Assembly: GCA_035693165.1 (NCBI GenBank)
Contig: DASSGZ010000610.1
Span: 1-25,453 of the forward strand
From: JAICKM01 sp035693165
Lineage (GTDB): Bacteria > Chloroflexota > Chloroflexia > QHBQ01 > JAICKM01
Reading direction: 5' to 3'
DNA length: 25,453 nucleotides
Shown here: piece after piece, positions 16,707-24,688 of the stretch
How positions within the stretch are numbered: the first letter of the stretch is position 1
How the letters are laid out: each line of letters starts with the position of its first letter
Translations under genes and position numbers: made by a program
Notes under the pieces: model-generated
The model's database searches: none
The model's input: only the letters and a program-made list of their open reading frames with translations
Told to the model about the DNA's origin: nothing

Positions 16707-17855
16707 ATGAGCCAGACAGAACCCACCCCCGCCGCGGAGCGGCACTTCGACACATCCAGCAGCAACGCGCTCGCGGACGAGTACGGGATCGGGGTCGGCG
16801 GGACGCGCGACCTGACGGACCTGCCGATCGTGGCCGCGCCGGCGATGAGTGACGAGAATTTCGCCGCCGAGCTACAGCGCCGCCATAGCCCGGCCGCACC
16901 CGACGCCGGCCCGCTTTACACCACCTGCCGGGACTTCGGTGTCAACCCCGCCGTCGCCCTCGGCTTCTTCGCCAAAGAATCGACCTTCGGCACCGACCCG
17001 AACGGCCTCGCCAAGCAAACGCTGAACTGGGGCAACCTGGCCACGCCCACCGACCCGCAGCGCACCACGGGCCAGACTGTGCGCTTCCATTTCAAGGTCA
17101 AGGGCGTGGATCACTTCCACGACTTCCCGGTCTACCGCAGTTGGGTCGATGGGTTGGCCGATTTCTGCGCCCGGCTCACCGATCCCAACTCAATCTATGT
17201 GCGGGAGAACCGGCGCACCGTGCGCACGGTGCTGCCGCGCTACGCCCCCAAAGAGGACGGCAACCATCCCGACGAGTACGCCGATCTGGTGATCAGCCTG
17301 GCCGGGCAGTGGTCGGATATCACCGCGCAGCAGCAACCCATCACCGCCGCATCGCCTATCCTCGGCCCGGCCAGCGGTACCCGCGACAAAGTAATCGCCC
17401 ATATCGAGTCCCGACTCCCGGCGGGGTCGGAGTATGCGGGCAGCGTGGCGGAGATCGTGGGCCACTACTGGACCCACGCGCCGGGCGTGCGCGTCGATCC
17501 GTTCCTGGCGGCGGCCCAACTGGTGTTGGAGACCGACGGCTTGCGCGCGCCCTGGGCGGCACGCGCCGCCGGGCGCCTGCTGCGCCGGGCCGACGCGGGC
17601 AGCGGCCTGGCCTTTGCCAGTTGGGCCGATACGGTGCAGGCGCACCTGGGCCGCTTACTGGCCTTCGCGCTGACCGACGGCGAGCTGGCGCCCGATCAGT
17701 TGGCGATGATCCGCCACGCCCCGCGCTATCCTCCGCTGGCGCCGCCGCAGCGCGGCACGGCGCGTACCGCCGGCGCGCTGACCGGCCGCTGGGACACCGG
17801 CGATCCCGCGTACGCCGACAACTTGATTGCGCTGGCGATGGCGATCCGGCCGTAG
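16707..17855 (+). CDS. Tandem lysozyme-fold (glucosaminidase-like) peptidoglycan hydrolase, no signal peptide
   Basis: The 382-aa protein appears to hold two lysozyme-like modules. Module 1 (about residues 60-210) contains FGVNPAVALGFFAKESTFGT with the presumed catalytic E91, then LNWGNLATP, FPVYRSWVDGLADFCARL and RYAPKEDGNHPDEYADLV, all typical of bacterial and phage muramidase/glucosaminidase proteins. Module 2 (about 230-370) repeats the scheme: VRVDPFLAAAQLVLETDGL with E275, then FASWADTVQAHLGRLLAFAL. Module 2 lacks an obvious NPAGIG-like segment and may be degenerate. No signal peptide or lipobox is present, so export would need a holin, a lysis event or a tail-type delivery device. The gpD/gpV-like genes 2-4 kb downstream make the last option attractive but unproven. 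Start 16707 (ATG) is preferred over the in-frame GTG at 16701 because AAGGAG (16696-16701) lies 5 nt before it. Confidence 0.72.
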   Translation: MSQTEPTPAAERHFDTSSSNALADEYGIGVGGTRDLTDLPIVAAPAMSDENFAAELQRRHSPAAPDAGPLYTTCRDFGVNPAVALGFFAKESTFGTDPNGLAKQTLNWGNLATPTDPQRTTGQTVRFHFKVKGVDHFHDFPVYRSWVDGLADFCARLTDPNSIYVRENRRTVRTVLPRYAPKEDGNHPDEYADLVISLAGQWSDITAQQQPITAASPILGPASGTRDKVIAHIESRLPAGSEYAGSVAEIVGHYWTHAPGVRVDPFLAAAQLVLETDGLRAPWAARAAGRLLRRADAGSGLAFASWADTVQAHLGRLLAFALTDGELAPDQLAMIRHAPRYPPLAPPQRGTARTAGALTGRWDTGDPAYADNLIALAMAIRP

Positions 17856-18276
17856 GTTGGCGAACCGCTGCCGATCGGCCCGGTCAGGTCCGGGCCGTCT
17901 ATGCAGCCTGGCTCTGCCGTGCCAGGCGGTTAGCCGGCGCTGGCCTGCAAGGCATCGGGCGGCGTGCATAGGATGTAACGCGCCGCGTCCTGGCATGAAG
18001 TATGCGGCGATGGCGTTACCTACCGCCCCAGCGGCGGGCCCCGCACGGCTGCGCGAGTCGGCCCGGCGGCTACCGATGAGCCGATGGACGCAACTGCCGG
18101 TCGCGTGGTGGCGCAAATGGGCGGCTGCCCCCGCGAAGGGGCGGCTCACCGGGCGGCGCCAGTGGCCCAGGTACCGGCGCGACACCTGGGCACCGTCCAC
18201 TCCAGCCGCTGGACCGAGCCGCAGTGCAGGTAGGTAAAGTGCAGCATATCGATCCTGGCTTCCTGGAGGGGCTGTT
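17856..18276. other. 421-bp gap rich in inverted repeats, no gene seen
   Basis: Between the lysozyme-like gene and pepT I see no supported coding sequence. Besides the tandem hairpins at 17876-17927, the gap holds GGCTGCCCC/GGGGCGGCT (18123-18131/18138-18146, 6-nt loop, two wobble pairs) and a perfect 8-bp GCCCAGGT/ACCTGGGC (18165-18172/18184-18191, 11-nt loop). A short GTGCAG direct repeat occurs near 18222-18244. A sigma-70 promoter for pepT is not convincingly visible. Confidence 0.4.
17876..17927 (+). terminator. Tandem hairpins after lysozyme-like gene
   Basis: CGGCCCGG (17876-17883) pairs with CCGGGCCG (17890-17897) over a 6-nt loop, followed by TCTATG. Nine bases on, GCCTGGC (17906-17912) pairs with GCCAGGC (17921-17927) over an 8-nt loop. 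The first begins 20 nt after the stop codon. No strong T-run, so termination is likely but not certain. Confidence 0.5.
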
Positions 18277-19533
18277 ATGACTGATTTCGCAACCGGCTAC
18301 GTACCCGATCTCGAAGACCGTTTCTTACGCTACGTGCGCATCGATACCCAGAGCGATGCGATGTCCCCTGGCGTGCCCAGCACGCGCAAGCAGTTTGATC
18401 TGCTCAATCTTCTGCAGCAGGAGCTGCGAGAGGTAGGGGCGAGTCAGGTGCGGGTGACGGAAAACGGCTTCACCATTGCCACGATCCCGGCCACAGTGGA
18501 GCGCGCTACGCCGCGCCTGGCCTTCCTGGCCCACGTCGATACGACTGCCCAGTTCCCCGGCGCCGGGGTGACGCCAATCGTCCACCGCAGCTACGACGGC
18601 TCGCCGATCGTGCTGCCCGACGACCCCGCGCAAGTGCTCGCGCCCGAAGCCAACCCCTATCTCCAGCAGAAGATCGGGGAGGACATCGTGACCGCCGGCG
18701 GGACGACCTTGCTGGGGGCCGACGACAAAGCAGGCGTCGCGATCATTATGACGCTGGTGAAAACCCTGCTGGCGCATCCCGAACTCCCGCACGGTGAGAT
18801 CCGGGTCTGCTTCACCCCGGACGAGGAGATTGGCCGCGGCATCGATCAACTGGATCTCAATGAGCTGTCTGTGGATTACGCCTACACACTGGACGGCGGC
18901 CCGCTCGGCCAGATCACCTACGAGAGCTTCTCGGCCGACAAGGCGGTGGTGTCTATCACCGGCGTTTCGATCCACCCCGGCCACGCCTTCGGCCAGCTAG
19001 TCAATGCCCAGCACCTGGCCGCCAAGATCATCATGTTACTGCCGCACCATACCCGCACACCGGAAACCACCAGAGAGCGCGAAGGTTTCATCCACCTGAC
19101 GAACATGCAGGGCTCGGAGGCGCACGCCCGGCTCGACTTCATCCTGCGGGACTTCGAGTTGGATGGCCTGGCGGCGCACGGGCAACTCCTGCAGCAGGCC
19201 TGCGCCGCGGTGCAGGCGACCGAGCCGCGCTCCAGGATCGAATGCGCGATCAGGCCGCAATATCGCAACATGCGCTACTGGATCGAGAAAGATATGCGCC
19301 CGGTGGAGGCGGCTGTGCGGGCCATGGGCACGCTCGGGATCGCGCCGGTATCCACGCCTATCCGCGGCGGCACCGACGGCGCGAAGCTGACCGAGCGCGG
19401 GCTGCTGACGCCCAACCTCTTCACCGGGATGCAGAATTTTCACGGTCCGCTCGAATGGGTCAGCTTGCAGGATATGGCAAAGGCCGTGGCGGTCTGCGTG
19501 GAGCTGGTACAGGAATGGGCGCGACCCGGCTGA
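18277..19533 (+). CDS. pepT: Peptidase T (M20B tripeptide aminopeptidase)
   Basis: The 418-aa protein is a full-length peptidase T. The di-zinc M20 ligands are all visible: H86 with catalytic D88 in AHVDT, bridging D149 in GADDKAG, catalytic E183 and ligand E184 in TPDEEIG, D206 in LDGGP, and H389 in NFHGPLEW. The PepT-specific IRGGTDGAKL loop, which binds substrate, is present near residue 365, as is the dimerisation/lid region beginning about 210. It releases the N-terminal residue of tripeptides in the cytosol. GGAGGGG (18265-18271) lies 5 nt before the ATG. It is flanked by a dyad-rich gap upstream and a hairpin downstream, so it looks monocistronic and unrelated to the tail-like genes that follow on the other strand. 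Confidence 0.96.
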   Translation: MTDFATGYVPDLEDRFLRYVRIDTQSDAMSPGVPSTRKQFDLLNLLQQELREVGASQVRVTENGFTIATIPATVERATPRLAFLAHVDTTAQFPGAGVTPIVHRSYDGSPIVLPDDPAQVLAPEANPYLQQKIGEDIVTAGGTTLLGADDKAGVAIIMTLVKTLLAHPELPHGEIRVCFTPDEEIGRGIDQLDLNELSVDYAYTLDGGPLGQITYESFSADKAVVSITGVSIHPGHAFGQLVNAQHLAAKIIMLLPHHTRTPETTREREGFIHLTNMQGSEAHARLDFILRDFELDGLAAHGQLLQQACAAVQATEPRSRIECAIRPQYRNMRYWIEKDMRPVEAAVRAMGTLGIAPVSTPIRGGTDGAKLTERGLLTPNLFTGMQNFHGPLEWVSLQDMAKAVAVCVELVQEWARPG

Positions 19534-19594
19534 AGTCTGTCTTCCGACCTCTGCACCGCGACGAAGCATGAAGTTGACGAACCATCTCCTGCGG

Positions 19595-19614
19595 TAGCCG
19601 GCATGGGCCGGCTA
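19595..19614. terminator. 8-bp hairpin with ATGG tetraloop, bidirectional position
   Basis: TAGCCGGC (19595-19602) and GCCGGCTA (19607-19614) form a perfect stem over ATGG. It lies between the pepT stop (19533) and the stop of the leftward gpV-like remnant (19666), so it could end transcription from both sides. No T-run. Confidence 0.5.
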
Positions 19615-19665
19615 GTCCACTTGCGCACCAACAGGTCCAAGTGCTAAGGCATGCTGCTACCGCCT

Positions 19666-20180
19666 CTACGAGTTGCTGCCTGGTAGAAGATCCGCCAGGC
19701 GCAGGTTGGCGAAGGCTGCGTTCTTCAGCAACTCGCGCAACGCACGCAACTGACGTTGGAGCTGGGCGATGTTACGCTGGTCCTGGTCAGTGCTCAGGGC
19801 CAGATCCTCGGTAGACGCGGTCAACAGCGACTCCAGGGGGGCGGCGGCCAGCGCAGCGGGCGCCCCGGTGAAATCCTGATCGAGGATCATCTCGGCACGG
19901 GTTTTCAGCGTGCGGCGGCGCTCCAGGGAGAGACCTGGGATAGCCTCTGCAGGGGCGATCGCCGCCAGTGCGCCGATCGTGGCAATCGGCGCGGGCGCCT
20001 GCCCCAGGGCAGCAGCAGGCCGCTGTTCTTCAGCCGCACATCGCAACCGTAGTTCTCCGTGCCGGCGGCGCGCCCGTGCGGGTAGACGGCCTCGACTACC
20101 CCTAACTCGGCGATGCGCACCCGCCGTAGTTCCTGCCGGATGATCCCCTGGATCGTGCTCACGCTGCTGTTACTGGTCAT
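19666..20180 (-). pseudogene. Broken gpV-like baseplate spike gene joined out of frame to a helical segment
   Basis: The ATG at 20180, preceded by GGGAGCGG, opens a frame whose first ~55 residues look like the N-terminus of gpV-type baseplate/spike proteins of phages and contractile injection systems: STIQGIIRQELRRVRIAELG, then VVEAVYPH, NYGCDVRLKNSGLLLP. A normal gpV continues with an OB-fold segment ending in a conserved AAIPNVGDLVLV-like motif. Here the frame turns into unlikely Arg/Pro/Ser-rich sequence and stops at 19905. An overlapping -1/+1 frame stays open to 19666. It reads PIATIGALAAIAP, which could echo the gpV motif, followed by IPGLSLERRRTLKTRAEM and a Gln/Leu-rich helical stretch I do not recognise. 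Either a frameshift plus internal deletion, or a fusion of two gene remnants, would explain this. It follows the gpD-like gene by 37 nt, the usual gpD-gpV order. An intact short gene of unknown type in the second frame cannot be excluded. Confidence 0.6.
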
Positions 20181-20217
20181 GTTCCCGCTCCCTGCGACCG
20201 TAACGATGGCTGCCGGG

Positions 20218-21216
20218 TTAGCCAGCGATGGCGTGGAAGGCCACCGTCGTCGTGAAGCCGTCGTGTTTGGTGATGCGATGCGTGACGGCGCCCACCTGGT
20301 AGCGCCCGTTCAACGACGCATCGGGCAGCCCGCGCAACAGGATCGCGTCGCCCAGCCCGATCTGCGGCTGCCCGTAGGTACAGAGGGTGCCGCGCACCGC
20401 CGCGCGCTGGATCCCGGCCAGTGTGGCAGCGGCCGCGGCGCGGGCCAGGGCGGGGGTGCGCAGCGCCGGGCGCTCCAGCAGTAGCCGGGCGCCGCTCCCG
20501 GCGCGGCCCATGGCGCCACTGAAGTCTTTGGTCAGCCCGGCCCAGGCTTCAATACCCCGGCTGCCGGCGGGACTCTCGCCCCAGGCTTCGACCTGACTCG
20601 CCGCCGGCGGCAGACGCCAGACTTCGAGCGCCAGGAGGTGGCGGGCGTATTCCAGCACGTGGACCGTCCGTCCGCCAGTGAACGGCGCGAACACCAGCGT
20701 GCCGGCGGGGGTGAGGTAGAGGTCATAGCCGATCAGCGCGGCCAGGTCCTGCATGTGGTAATAGACCCCGCGCCGCCCATCCACCACGTAGGCGGGAAAT
20801 TGCGGGCCGTCCGCGACCGTATCCACGGTCACGCCGGCCTGGGAAGCCAGGTCCCGCACGATGGCCCCGGCGGTTTTGTCTTCGTAGGTTTGCTCCACAG
20901 GGGGGTGCAGAAGCGCGGTAGACCCGCTGTAGCCGATGACGCGCATGGTGGTCAGCCCGGACTCCACGGTATCGACCGTTCCGGTGACTACCGGGGTGGG
21001 CGGGTGGGGGTCGCCGGCATAGCCCAGCGCGATGGTGGCGGCGTCGGTGCGCCGCGGGCGCCAGGTTCCCACCTCACCGACTGTCAGACTGAAACTGTCG
21101 GCGGGCGTCCCCAGGGCCAGCGCCACGGTCAGCGTGACCACTGTGCTCGTCCGCGGGTCGTCGGTGGTATCCACGACCTGGCCGCCGATAGTCATTGTGT
21201 ATGCGGGTGCCGGCAT
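20218..21216 (-). CDS. gpD-like tail hub protein (phage late control D / eCIS family)
   Basis: The 332-aa protein resembles the late-control D family, the hub that joins tail tube and spike in phage tails and contractile injection systems and is equivalent to the N-terminal half of VgrG. Visible marks are the N-terminal YTMTIGGQVVDTTDDPR, the barrel segment ADSFSLTVGEVGTWRP, YVVDGRRGVYYHMQDLAALI, VEAWGESPAGSRG and the C-terminal RYQVGAVTHRITKHDGF. Length and ends look complete. GAGAGG lies about 6-7 nt before the ATG at 21216. Only a broken gpV-like gene follows, and no sheath, tube, baseplate or AAA+ genes are nearby, so this is an orphan, probably left from a lost contractile injection system or prophage tail. 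Whether it is still expressed is unknown; no clear promoter is seen on its strand. Confidence 0.78.
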   Translation of the reverse strand: MPAPAYTMTIGGQVVDTTDDPRTSTVVTLTVALALGTPADSFSLTVGEVGTWRPRRTDAATIALGYAGDPHPPTPVVTGTVDTVESGLTTMRVIGYSGSTALLHPPVEQTYEDKTAGAIVRDLASQAGVTVDTVADGPQFPAYVVDGRRGVYYHMQDLAALIGYDLYLTPAGTLVFAPFTGGRTVHVLEYARHLLALEVWRLPPAASQVEAWGESPAGSRGIEAWAGLTKDFSGAMGRAGSGARLLLERPALRTPALARAAAAATLAGIQRAAVRGTLCTYGQPQIGLGDAILLRGLPDASLNGRYQVGAVTHRITKHDGFTTTVAFHAIAG

Positions 21217-21633
21217 ACTGAGCCTCTCTTGCGTGGCGCGGGCGGCGCTGCGACCGGGGCCGCGGGCGGCACGCCGGGCCGGAAGGCCCCCGGCCTGCGG
21301 TCAGGTGGCGGGACGGGATCCGCCTCCTGCCGCAGCCGGGTCTGCCTCGCGCGGGCCGGTGTGCTGCCTTCCGCGTCTGCTGTGCGCTCCGGCGGCCCAC
21401 CTTACAATCATGATAGGGCCGGGGAGCGGTACGGGATTGGTTCTGCTCTTAGCTTATGAGAAAAGGGAGCCGGTGAACACGAAAAATGCACATTAACGAT
21501 CGCACTATGTCCCGCATCTTGCAGCCTGCGTCCGCCGGTTGCGCCGCAGCTTACCCGCGGCTCCATCGCCCGGCCTAAGTGCGCACCGGGCAAAATACAT
21601 CGACATGACAGACGTTCTCGGTCCCAAGGCTTA

Positions 21634-21662
21634 TTGTTTCTGGAAGATCGTGAGTCTATAAT
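21634..21662 (+). promoter_or_regulatory. Sigma-70 promoter of the XRE-STAND gene
   Basis: TTGTTT (21634-21639), a 17-bp spacer and a consensus TATAAT (21657-21662) form a good promoter reading toward the STAND gene. The predicted start point near 21669 leaves a leader of about 194 nt. A perfect 5-2-5 dyad TTGAC-ag-GTCAA (21692-21703) follows 23-35 nt downstream of the start point, a position suited to a repressor. Confidence 0.6.
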
Positions 21663-21811
21663 AGAGATTGTAACCCTCGGCGAAGCAGACGTTGACAGGT
21701 CAATTGTTTGTTACCGCGGCCTTGCCCGCACATCCCGCGGCGGGACCTTGAGAGACGCGCACGGTCAGGCGCCCCTGCACCAGGGCGCGGCGATTTCAGA
21801 CAACGCCGGAT

Positions 21812-21847
21812 GATACATACACTATTCGAGATAGTACCGGGTGTATC
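21812..21847. promoter_or_regulatory. Nested 36-nt dyad immediately upstream of the STAND start codon
   Basis: GATACA (21812-21817) matches TGTATC (21842-21847), and inside it ACTAT (21821-21825) matches ATAGT (21831-21835) around a TCGAG loop. The element ends 5 nt before the GGAG ribosome site (21853-21856). It could be a DNA operator, perhaps for the protein's own XRE domain, or an mRNA hairpin that limits ribosome access. An alternative pairing ATACAC (21817-21822) with GTGTAT (21841-21846) is also possible. Confidence 0.5.
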
Positions 21848-21862
21848 TGTGCGGAGTTCCAC

Positions 21863-24688
21863 ATGAGTGCCGTTATACCGCTAACCTTTGGTGAACTGCT
21901 GTGGCGTTATCGCGCGGCGGCAGGATTAACCCAGGAGGCACTGGCCGAGGAGGCCGGCTTAAGCCCCCGCGCCATCCAGGATCTGGAGCGCGGTGTGAAC
22001 CATGTGCCGCGGCGGACCACCGTGCAACGGCTGGCGGCCGCGCTGCGATTGGGACCGGAGGACTGGGCCGTCTTTGAAGCCGCCGCGCGGCCCGCAGCCG
22101 CCGCCACGGCGGCGGCTGCGCCCGCGCCCGCGCCCGCCCGGTCCGCCCGGCCCGCCCGCCGCCACAATCTGCCTATTCCCCCCACTTCATTCATTGGCCG
22201 AACTGCGGCGCTGGCTGAGGTGCCGGCCCTGCTGCTGGAGGGCGCGGGGCGCCTGCTCACCCTGACCGGGCCGCCTGGGATCGGTAAAACGCGCCTCGCC
22301 TTGCAGGCGGCGGGCAGCCTCCTGGATCAGTTCCCCGACGGGATCTACTTCGTGCCCCTCGCGGCGCTCGCGGAGCCGACCGGTCTATTACCGCTGATCG
22401 CCGGCACCCTGGGCGTATACGAGGAACCGGGGCGGCCCCTGGAGGAGACCCTGGCGGCCCACCTGAGTAGTCGCCGGATGCTGCTCGTACTCGACAATTT
22501 TGAGCACCTGGTGCCGGGCGCCTTGCGCCTGGCTCCTTTGCGGGCTGCCGCGCCCGATCTCTATTTGTTAGTCACCAGCCGGGAACGGTTGCATCTCTAT
22601 GGCGAGGTGTGCTATGTCGTCCCGCCGCTGACGGTACCGGACCCGACCGCGGGCGAAGGGCCGGAACAGCTAGCGCAGTACGAAGCGGTGGCGCTCTTCG
22701 TAGGGCGCGCGCGCGCCGCCGGGGGGCTGTTTCCGCTCACCAGGCAGAACGCGGCAGCGGTGGCCCAACTCTGCGTCCGGCTGGATGGGTTGCCGCTCGC
22801 GCTGGAACTGGCCGCGGCCCGGAGCGCGATGCTGCCGCCGGCGGCCCTGCTCGCCCAACTCGACCAGCGGCTGGCGCTGCTGGCGGGCGGGGCGCAGGAT
22901 CTGCCCACCCGCCAGCAAACCCTGCGCGGCGCCATCGCCTGGAGCTACGATCTGTTGCCGCCCCCGCTCCAGGAACTGTTCCGGCGCCTCGGCGTGTTTC
23001 AGGGCAGCGCCCCGCTGGCCGCGATCAGCGCGGTGGTCGATTTGGACGCGCCCTCCGATTTCGCGGGCAGCCCGCCTTTCGTGCACGGCAAACCAAAACC
23101 GGAACTACTGGATCAGTTGGCCGCCCTGGGGGACCGCAGCCTCCTGCAACTCGATTGGACGGCCACGGAGCCACGCTATACCATGCTGGAGACGCTCCAC
23201 GATTATGCGCTGGAACAGTTGGCGGCATCCGGTGAGCTGGCTGCCAGCCAGGCCCGGCACGCAGCGGTCTACGCCGCCCTGGCCGAAGAGGGCGCGCAAC
23301 ATCTGACCGGGCCGGATCAGGCGGCGTGGCTGGATCGGCTGGCGGCGGAGCACGCCAACCTGCGCGCGGCGCTGGCCTGGCTGGCGACCGCTGCCCCGCC
23401 CGAGGCCGGCTTGCGCCTGGCCACCGCGCTCTGGCTGTTCTGGCGCAGCCGCGGCTACGCCCGCGAAGGGCGGGCCTGGCTGGCGCGCCTCTTGGCCCGC
23501 GCGGGCGCGCCCCCCGCCGTGCGCGCGGCAGCGCTCAATGCCGCGGGGTGGCTGGCCTATCACCAGGATGATCTGCCCGCGGCCCGCGCCGCCTGGGAAT
23601 CCGCCCTGGGCGAGAGCACGGCAGCGGGCGACCGGCGCACTCAGGCGGATGCCCTGCATGGCTTGGGGCGCAACGCCATGATCGAAGGCGGCCCGGCGCA
23701 TCTGCTGTATAGGCAAAGCTTTCAGCTTTATCAGGAGGTGCAGGATCTCCATGGGGCGGATGAGGTGCGCTATGCTATGGGACAACTCGCCTGGTATGAA
23801 GGGGATCTGGCGACAGCGATAGCTTTATATGAGGAAGTGCTGATCTGCCGGCGGGCCAGAGGCGACAAGAGGGGCAAGGCCGCTACCCTGCTCAGTCTGG
23901 GGAATCTCGAACTTGATAAAGGCAATGAAACGGCGGCGCGCACCTATTACGAAGAGAGCCTGGATTTATTTGAACAACTGGGCGATGAAAGAGGAACAGC
24001 GATCTTGCTGCATTGCCTGGGGAACGCCGCGTTATATCGCGGCGACTATGGGACGGCGAGCAAGTTGTGCGAGAATGCTTTAGTCCACGCTCACAACCTC
24101 GGTGATCGCGGAAGCATGGCGAATGCCTTCATGGTCTTGGGCGATGTGGCGCGTCTACAGGGCGACTACCCCCAGGCCGGCGCCCGCTATGCTGAAAGCC
24201 TGGCGTTGCACCGCACGCTGGGTTTGACCTATGGAACCGCTTGGGCCCTATATAAAAGCGGCGCCGTGGCCGAGCAACGGGGGGATACAGCGCGTGCGCG
24301 CTCGCTGGCAATCGAGAGCCTTGCTTTATTTCACCGGCGCATGCTCAAGGGTGGCATTGCCCACGCGTTAACCTTGCTGGCGGTATTAGCGGCCAAGAGC
24401 CAAACACCGGAATTAGCCGCCCGGTTATTCGGGGCCGCCACGGCGCTGTTAACAGCAATAAACCAGCAATTGGAGCCGCCCGATCAAGCGGTTGCTATCC
24501 AGGCGCGGGCCATTGCCCAGGCGCAACTAGATCCCGTAACCTGGGCTACGGCCTTGTCCGCCGGGGCCGCGTTACCGCTGGACGCGGCTGTGACCGAAGC
24601 GCTGATGAATACCGCCTATGGCGCTGCCACGGAGGGTAACAGCATGGAGGGGATGGTGGCGGGGGTCGCCAGGCGCACCAGCCAATAG
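21863..24688 (+). CDS. XRE-HTH / NB-ARC STAND ATPase / TPR signalling protein
   Basis: The 941-aa protein has three parts. An XRE helix-turn-helix spans about residues 8-65 (TFGELLWRYRAAAGLTQEAL; LSPRAIQDLERG). A Pro/Ala-rich linker (about 72-99) leads to an NB-ARC-type STAND ATPase (about 107-420) with Walker A GPPGIGKTRL (G136-T143), Walker B LLVLDNFEHL (D211) and LVTSRERL and LPLALELAAAR motifs. Tetratricopeptide repeats follow from about residue 520 to 870. Family knowledge: such proteins are nucleotide-gated switches, common in Chloroflexota and Actinobacteria, acting as regulators or, in related STANDs, as defence sensors. DNA binding by the XRE part suggests a regulator. The start is supported by GGAG 6 nt upstream. 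Base composition falls clearly in the TPR region (about 23,700-24,500). The last ~25 codons overlap the 3' end of lanM and look like read-through sequence rather than family sequence. Confidence 0.9.
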   Translation: MSAVIPLTFGELLWRYRAAAGLTQEALAEEAGLSPRAIQDLERGVNHVPRRTTVQRLAAALRLGPEDWAVFEAAARPAAAATAAAAPAPAPARSARPARRHNLPIPPTSFIGRTAALAEVPALLLEGAGRLLTLTGPPGIGKTRLALQAAGSLLDQFPDGIYFVPLAALAEPTGLLPLIAGTLGVYEEPGRPLEETLAAHLSSRRMLLVLDNFEHLVPGALRLAPLRAAAPDLYLLVTSRERLHLYGEVCYVVPPLTVPDPTAGEGPEQLAQYEAVALFVGRARAAGGLFPLTRQNAAAVAQLCVRLDGLPLALELAAARSAMLPPAALLAQLDQRLALLAGGAQDLPTRQQTLRGAIAWSYDLLPPPLQELFRRLGVFQGSAPLAAISAVVDLDAPSDFAGSPPFVHGKPKPELLDQLAALGDRSLLQLDWTATEPRYTMLETLHDYALEQLAASGELAASQARHAAVYAALAEEGAQHLTGPDQAAWLDRLAAEHANLRAALAWLATAAPPEAGLRLATALWLFWRSRGYAREGRAWLARLLARAGAPPAVRAAALNAAGWLAYHQDDLPAARAAWESALGESTAAGDRRTQADALHGLGRNAMIEGGPAHLLYRQSFQLYQEVQDLHGADEVRYAMGQLAWYEGDLATAIALYEEVLICRRARGDKRGKAATLLSLGNLELDKGNETAARTYYEESLDLFEQLGDERGTAILLHCLGNAALYRGDYGTASKLCENALVHAHNLGDRGSMANAFMVLGDVARLQGDYPQAGARYAESLALHRTLGLTYGTAWALYKSGAVAEQRGDTARARSLAIESLALFHRRMLKGGIAHALTLLAVLAAKSQTPELAARLFGAATALLTAINQQLEPPDQAVAIQARAIAQAQLDPVTWATALSAGAALPLDAAVTEALMNTAYGAATEGNSMEGMVAGVARRTSQ

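Larger units (their letters stand above)
21217..21862. other. 646-bp intergenic regulatory region, no gene supported
   Basis: Between the gpD-like gene and the STAND gene, both reading outward, no coding sequence is convincing. The first ~190 bp are very GC-rich and contain a Pro/Ala-rich open stretch on the minus strand without a start codon, possibly the tail of a lost upstream gene. From about 21,400 the base composition drops sharply. This AT-richer half contains the promoter at 21634-21662, a TTGAC-ag-GTCAA dyad (21692-21703) and a nested dyad (21812-21847). Confidence 0.5.

Noticed and set aside
21213..21395. Pro/Ala-rich open stretch on the minus strand upstream of the gpD-like gene
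   Set aside because: No start codon and a stop just upstream; perhaps the remnant of a lost upstream tail gene, but it cannot be supported as a gene.
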